A DNA stretch of 9,297 nt from Phycisphaerae bacterium (GTDB taxonomy: Bacteria; Planctomycetota; Phycisphaerae; JAAYCJ01). The stretch is taken from contig JAAZAW010000070.1 in NCBI GenBank assembly GCA_012514125.1, positions 1-9,297 of the forward strand. Direction: 5' to 3'. The position numbers and the translations under genes are program-made. Below are positions 7,376-9,297 of this stretch, one piece after another. Within the stretch, counting starts at the first letter, position 1, and each line of letters begins with the position of its first letter. The notes beneath the pieces are model-generated. The model was given only the letters and a program-made list of their open reading frames with translations, was not told the DNA's origin and did no database searches.

Positions 7376-7404
7376 AAAATACCATCTTGAGAGTTTTTAT
7401 GCAA
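7376..7404 (-). promoter_or_regulatory. Candidate sigma-70-type promoter for lptF
   Basis: On the minus strand TTGCAT (7399-7404) is followed after exactly 17 bases by TATTTT (7376-7381), giving a leader of about 50 bases before the lptF ATG. The -10 box matches consensus at four of six positions and the -35 box at the TTG only. A TATTAT at 7364-7369 is an alternative -10 without a good -35. The gap between the divergent lptF and comF genes (7321-7442) must hold both promoters, but no clear plus-strand promoter was found. Confidence 0.3.
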
Positions 7405-7442
7405 TATCGGTTTCCTTTTCCACCCCATGGGAGCGACGTCCG

Positions 7443-8216
7443 ATGGAACGGCTCAGGCATCATTTCACCCGCCCCCTTACGCTGCTGGCAAGCCGCCTGT
7501 CCCAGCTCGCATACCCTCCAAGATGCGCCGGATGCAACGGCCTGCTGCCCGAACAAACCCCCTGGTGCCCCCAATGCTGGAGCGAACTGGCCCTTACAAC
7601 CGCAAAACCCTGCTGCCCGACCTGTGCCGCCCCCCTTGGCCCGTACCAAACCCTCAACTCGTTACACCAATGCAATCAATGCAAAAAACATTCTCCAAAA
7701 ATAAAGAGCATTTGCCGCCTGGGCACCTATAACGGCGTCTTATCCCAAATCGTCCGAAGCTTAAAATATAATAAAAATACTTATTCCGGCAACCTCCTTG
7801 CCGATTGGCTCGCCGACAAGGTAGCCGATCAGCCCTGGCTCGATGAAATCGACGGTTTTTGCCCTATCCCCATGCACTGGACTCGCCGCTGGCTCAGACG
7901 GATCGACCATACAAAAATAATCGCCGACCGTTTATCAAATCATACGCATCTGCCGGTCATTCAAGCCTTGCGGCGTCCCAAACCCACCCCCCAGCAGGTT
8001 GGGCTTTCCCATACCGCCCGAATGAAAAACATCAAAAACGCCTTCAAGATAAACCCTCGCTGGCCGATCGAAGGCGCCACCCTCTGCCTGGTGGATGACG
8101 TCATGACAACCGGCGCCACCCTCTTCGAAGCCGCCCGAACCCTCAAAACTGCCGGCGCAGCAAAAATATACGCCGCCATCCTCGCCAAAGCCGATAATTG
8201 GGACGTCTATACCTGA
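7443..8216 (+). CDS. comF: ComF family phosphoribosyltransferase-like protein
   Basis: This 257-residue ComF/GntX-type protein has the usual length. The family is linked to DNA uptake: in competent bacteria ComF acts in the cytoplasm with the ssDNA-translocation machinery. Many non-competent species also keep it. The N-terminal zinc module is visible: CAGC (C28, C31) with CPQC (C42, C45), and a second set CCPTC (57-61) with CNQC (C77, C80). The phosphoribosyltransferase half contains FCPIPMHWTRRWLRR (139-153), TPQQVGLSHTARMKNIKNAF (182-201) and the PRPP-binding loop LCLVDDVMTTGAT (214-226). The ATG at 7443 is preceded by GGGAG (7428-7432) ten bases upstream, which supports this start. The gene stands alone, divergent from lptF, with no other competence gene in view. 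After its stop the sequence becomes AT-rich and no convincing terminator is seen. It is the last intact gene before the mobile-element remnant. Confidence 0.93.
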   Translation: MERLRHHFTRPLTLLASRLSQLAYPPRCAGCNGLLPEQTPWCPQCWSELALTTAKPCCPTCAAPLGPYQTLNSLHQCNQCKKHSPKIKSICRLGTYNGVLSQIVRSLKYNKNTYSGNLLADWLADKVADQPWLDEIDGFCPIPMHWTRRWLRRIDHTKIIADRLSNHTHLPVIQALRRPKPTPQQVGLSHTARMKNIKNAFKINPRWPIEGATLCLVDDVMTTGATLFEAARTLKTAGAAKIYAAILAKADNWDVYT

Positions 8217-8311
8217 CACAACACCAGCCCAGCACCTCCGTCCCCATTCGCTCCGCCAAAAAGCCGAAAAAATAAAAATAAATTTTTGACCAAAAACCAT
8301 AAGCGCTTTAT

Positions 8312-8355
8312 TTGACTGAAGATAAGGATGAAAATTCATCACTATTTTCAGTAAA
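8312..8355. repeat. 44-base imperfect inverted repeat
   Basis: Arms 8312-8332 and 8335-8355 pair around a two-base AA centre. There are 17 Watson-Crick pairs and one G-T pair; the mismatches are at 8314/8353, 8325/8342 and 8326/8341. The inner arm is GATGAA/TTCATC and the outer arm ACTGAA/TTCAGT. No T run follows on either strand, so it is not a typical terminator. It could be an operator or the footprint of a mobile element. It lies about 100 bases after comF. Confidence 0.65.
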
Positions 8356-8466
8356 TTGCCTCAAATTCTGCAAATCTGACAGTGATGATGTTTTATATCA
8401 AGTAAAAGTATTAAAAAATGAAAGTTGTCATTTCGGAAATTTTGACCGGACACCCGAATAATCGAA

Positions 8467-8522
8467 AAGTCGATCGACAAATTGAATAAGTTGATCGACA
8501 ATTAGCGAAAGTCGATCGATTT
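8467..8522. repeat. Three near-palindromic 14-base motifs at 21-base spacing
   Basis: AAGTCGATCGACAA (8467-8480), AAGTTGATCGACAA (8488-8501) and AAGTCGATCGATTT (8509-8522) start exactly 21 bases apart. Each contains GTCGATCGAC or a one-base variant; the first is a perfect 10-base palindrome. The linkers are AT-rich and less alike. Equal spacing of two helical turns would put dimer binding sites on one face of the DNA. The same period also equals seven codons, so a decayed heptad-coding repeat is an alternative. No adjacent intact gene shows what it would control. Confidence 0.75.
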
Positions 8523-8655
8523 CGCTCTCGGACAATTAATATTATTTATCAGACAGCCATCACCATTCCACATCTATGCAAAAAACCAAGTTCCTGGTAA
8601 AAAAGTCTCCCCCCGCAAATCCTGAAATCTGTATCTATAGCCTGTTTTACAAATG

Positions 8656-8677
8656 AAATTAAATTTGTAAAATACAT
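8656..8677 (+). repeat. Left terminal inverted repeat (candidate) of the IS630-type element
   Basis: The best part is ATTTGTAAAATACAT (8663-8677). It matches the reverse complement of 9169-9183 (ATTAGTATAATACAT) at 13 of 15 positions. Extending outwards to 8656 gives 18 of 22. The same distance relation to the transposase remnant on both sides supports it as an IS end. The exact outer edge is unclear. Confidence 0.6.
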
Positions 8678-8705
8678 ATTGCTCATTGAAATGGGGTAAA
8701 GGCGG

Positions 8706-9147
8706 ATGGGAGCGATTCTATTTGTGGCAGGGTGGCTCACCCAAATCTATACCCAAATAATTGATGAGGACGATCTTTATGCGAAGGAGAATTATCATGA
8801 CGCAAAAGCGTTTGATGAATTTAAAGCCATACGCCCCCATTTTCGCTGGGTTCAACGCCGGGTGTATCGATATCGGGACAAAGGCCTGGCGGGGCTGACG
8901 AACCGGCCTTTGCCCGGTCAGCCAACCCCACTGGCGAAAGAGCGGGTGAAGGCCTTTGAAGACCGGATTGCCGCCGGACAGCCCGGAACTCAATCCCACC
9001 GAGCGGCTCTGGCGGGATTTTCAGGATCACGACGGATCCAATAGAACCTATGACGGGGACGACGATCTATTTACCGCTGCCGCCAATTCCTGGAACCGAT
9101 TGACCCCGGAACAGATTCAATCCATCTGTCGAACAGAGACTCTCTGA
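8706..9147 (+). pseudogene. IS630-family transposase, internal deletion and frame change
   Basis: Two frames carry opposite ends of one protein. From 8706 (ATG) to about 8975 the frame gives a degenerate N-terminus (ILFVAGWLTQIYTQIIDEDD) and then the typical IS630 helix-turn-helix tail, RWVQRRVYRYRDKGLAGL and TNRPLPGQPTPLAKERVK. From about 8959 to 9147, one base out of frame, it reads GLPPDSPELNPTERLWRDF, NRTYDGDDDLFTAAANSW and RLTPEQIQSICRTETL, the C-terminal end. The last acidic catalytic residue (E in NPTE) is present; the two aspartates before it are not. About 90 N-terminal and 60 C-terminal residues remain of some 340. The two frames overlap at 8959-8979, where GATTGCCGCCGG is sensible in both (RIAAG and GLPP). 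This suggests a deletion between short matching sequences. An AAGGAG-ATG pair at 8784-8799 opens a different short frame (stop after 33 codons) and may be chance or part of the decay. Confidence 0.85.
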
Positions 9148-9168
9148 CGCGCCATGATTAAATCAAGG

Positions 9169-9190
9169 ATGTATTATACTAATTCCATTT
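9169..9190 (-). repeat. Right terminal inverted repeat (candidate) of the IS630-type element
   Basis: This is the complement of the left repeat, with the core at 9169-9183 (ATGTATTATACTAAT). It begins 21 bases after the stop codon of the transposase C-terminal frame, the normal position for an IS630 right end. Beyond 9190 the two flanks no longer match. Confidence 0.6.
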
Positions 9191-9257
9191 ACTTCGTGCG
9201 CGGGGGCTAATGTCACGATATCCCGATTTCGAAGCTCATACTGCCTGAAATAGTTTA

Positions 9258-9287
9258 TTGACATTAAAGTACCGCGCATTCAATAAG
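9258..9287 (+). promoter_or_regulatory. Possible promoter reading out of the window
   Basis: A perfect TTGACA (9258-9263) is followed after 18 bases by AATAAG (9282-9287), a four-of-six -10 match. The rest of the tail after the IS (9191-9257) shows no gene. No downstream gene is visible within the window to support it, so it is only a candidate. Confidence 0.25.
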
Positions 9288-9297
9288 TCAATTCCGT

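Larger units (their letters stand above)
8217..8655. other. AT-rich gene-free spacer
   Basis: About 440 bases hold no ORF I can defend. By hand count 139 of 420 bases in 8281-8700 are G or C (about 33%), well below the coding part of the window. The region contains an AAAAAT-AA-ATTTTT hairpin at 8274-8287, a 44-base imperfect inverted repeat (8312-8355) and a 21-base-spaced motif array (8467-8522), annotated separately. A weak reading frame starting at an ATG at 8418 is broken by a stop at 8487-8489. The stretch probably represents decayed or accessory DNA next to the IS remnant. Confidence 0.7.
8656..9190 (+). mobile_element. Internally deleted IS630-family insertion sequence
   Basis: A 535-base stretch is bounded by candidate inverted repeats (8656-8677 and 9169-9190) and is filled by two pieces of an IS630/Tc1-mariner-type transposase in different frames. 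Complete IS630 elements are about 1.1 kb, so roughly half is missing, including the region for the first two catalytic aspartates. The element cannot transpose by itself but could be moved in trans if an intact relative supplies transposase and the ends are functional. Its outer edges and any TA target duplication are not certain, because the flanks are AT-rich. Confidence 0.72.

Noticed and set aside
8274..8287. Terminator of comF
   Set aside because: The AAAAAT-AA-ATTTTT hairpin is all A/T with a two-base loop and would be too weak.
8467..8522. CRISPR array
   Set aside because: Units are 14 bases with 7-base linkers, too short for repeats and spacers, and no cas gene is near.
8418..8600. 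Possible small gene reading MKVVISEILTGHPNNRK and heptad-like VDRQ units
   Set aside because: It is broken by a TAA at 8487-8489, has no ribosome binding site and lies in AT-rich debris; kept only as a rival reading of the 21-base repeat.
8549..8740. Minus-strand open frame of 63 codons overlapping the left IS end
   Set aside because: No ribosome binding site or known motif; it crosses the candidate inverted repeat.

Overview
This window looks like chromosomal DNA from a Gram-negative (diderm), anaerobic or facultatively anaerobic bacterium. A pyruvate:ferredoxin oxidoreductase end implies ferredoxin-based pyruvate oxidation. An LptF/LptG pair implies an outer membrane with lipopolysaccharide export. 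The genes are moderately GC-rich and lack any taxon-specific marker. The gene styles, the short intergenic repeats and the long LptF would suit a Planctomycetota/PVC-type or similar anaerobic lineage, but that is a low-confidence guess.

Layout. Positions 1-1562 (+) hold the 3' end of nifJ and a dihydroorotate-dehydrogenase-like flavoprotein with a strong ribosome binding site, in one transcription unit. A symmetrical terminator at 1589-1627 separates this unit from everything convergent with it. From 7320 down to 1655 (-) runs a five-gene array: lptF, lptG, a UbiB/ABC1 atypical kinase, a PabA/TrpG-type glutamine amidotransferase and a one-domain Nfu iron-sulfur protein. LptF and LptG are separated by only 4 bases and are clearly co-translated partners. 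The later genes are separated by 185, 163 and 34 bases. The two longer gaps carry short tandem repeats and a REP-like hairpin. comF (7443-8216, +) is divergent from lptF.

The last kilobase (8217-9297) differs: about one-third GC by hand count over 8281-8700 and no intact gene. It carries a 44-base imperfect inverted repeat, three near-palindromic motifs spaced exactly 21 bases apart, and an internally deleted IS630-family element. In that element the N-terminal helix-turn-helix part and the C-terminal SPELNP part of the transposase are joined out of frame, and the whole is bracketed by candidate terminal inverted repeats.

How the genes work together. lptF and lptG encode the two transmembrane subunits of the lipopolysaccharide extractor; the ATPase LptB and LptC are not here. 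NifJ consumes pyruvate and reduces ferredoxin, and Nfu could help mature Fe-S proteins such as NifJ. UbiB belongs to quinone or membrane-lipid metabolism. The amidotransferase feeds folate or tryptophan synthesis, but no partner synthase is present. I found no convincing new multi-gene system. The least explained parts are the 21-base repeat array, the inverted repeat next to it, the deleted IS, and an extra LptA/LptC-like stretch in the periplasmic part of LptF.
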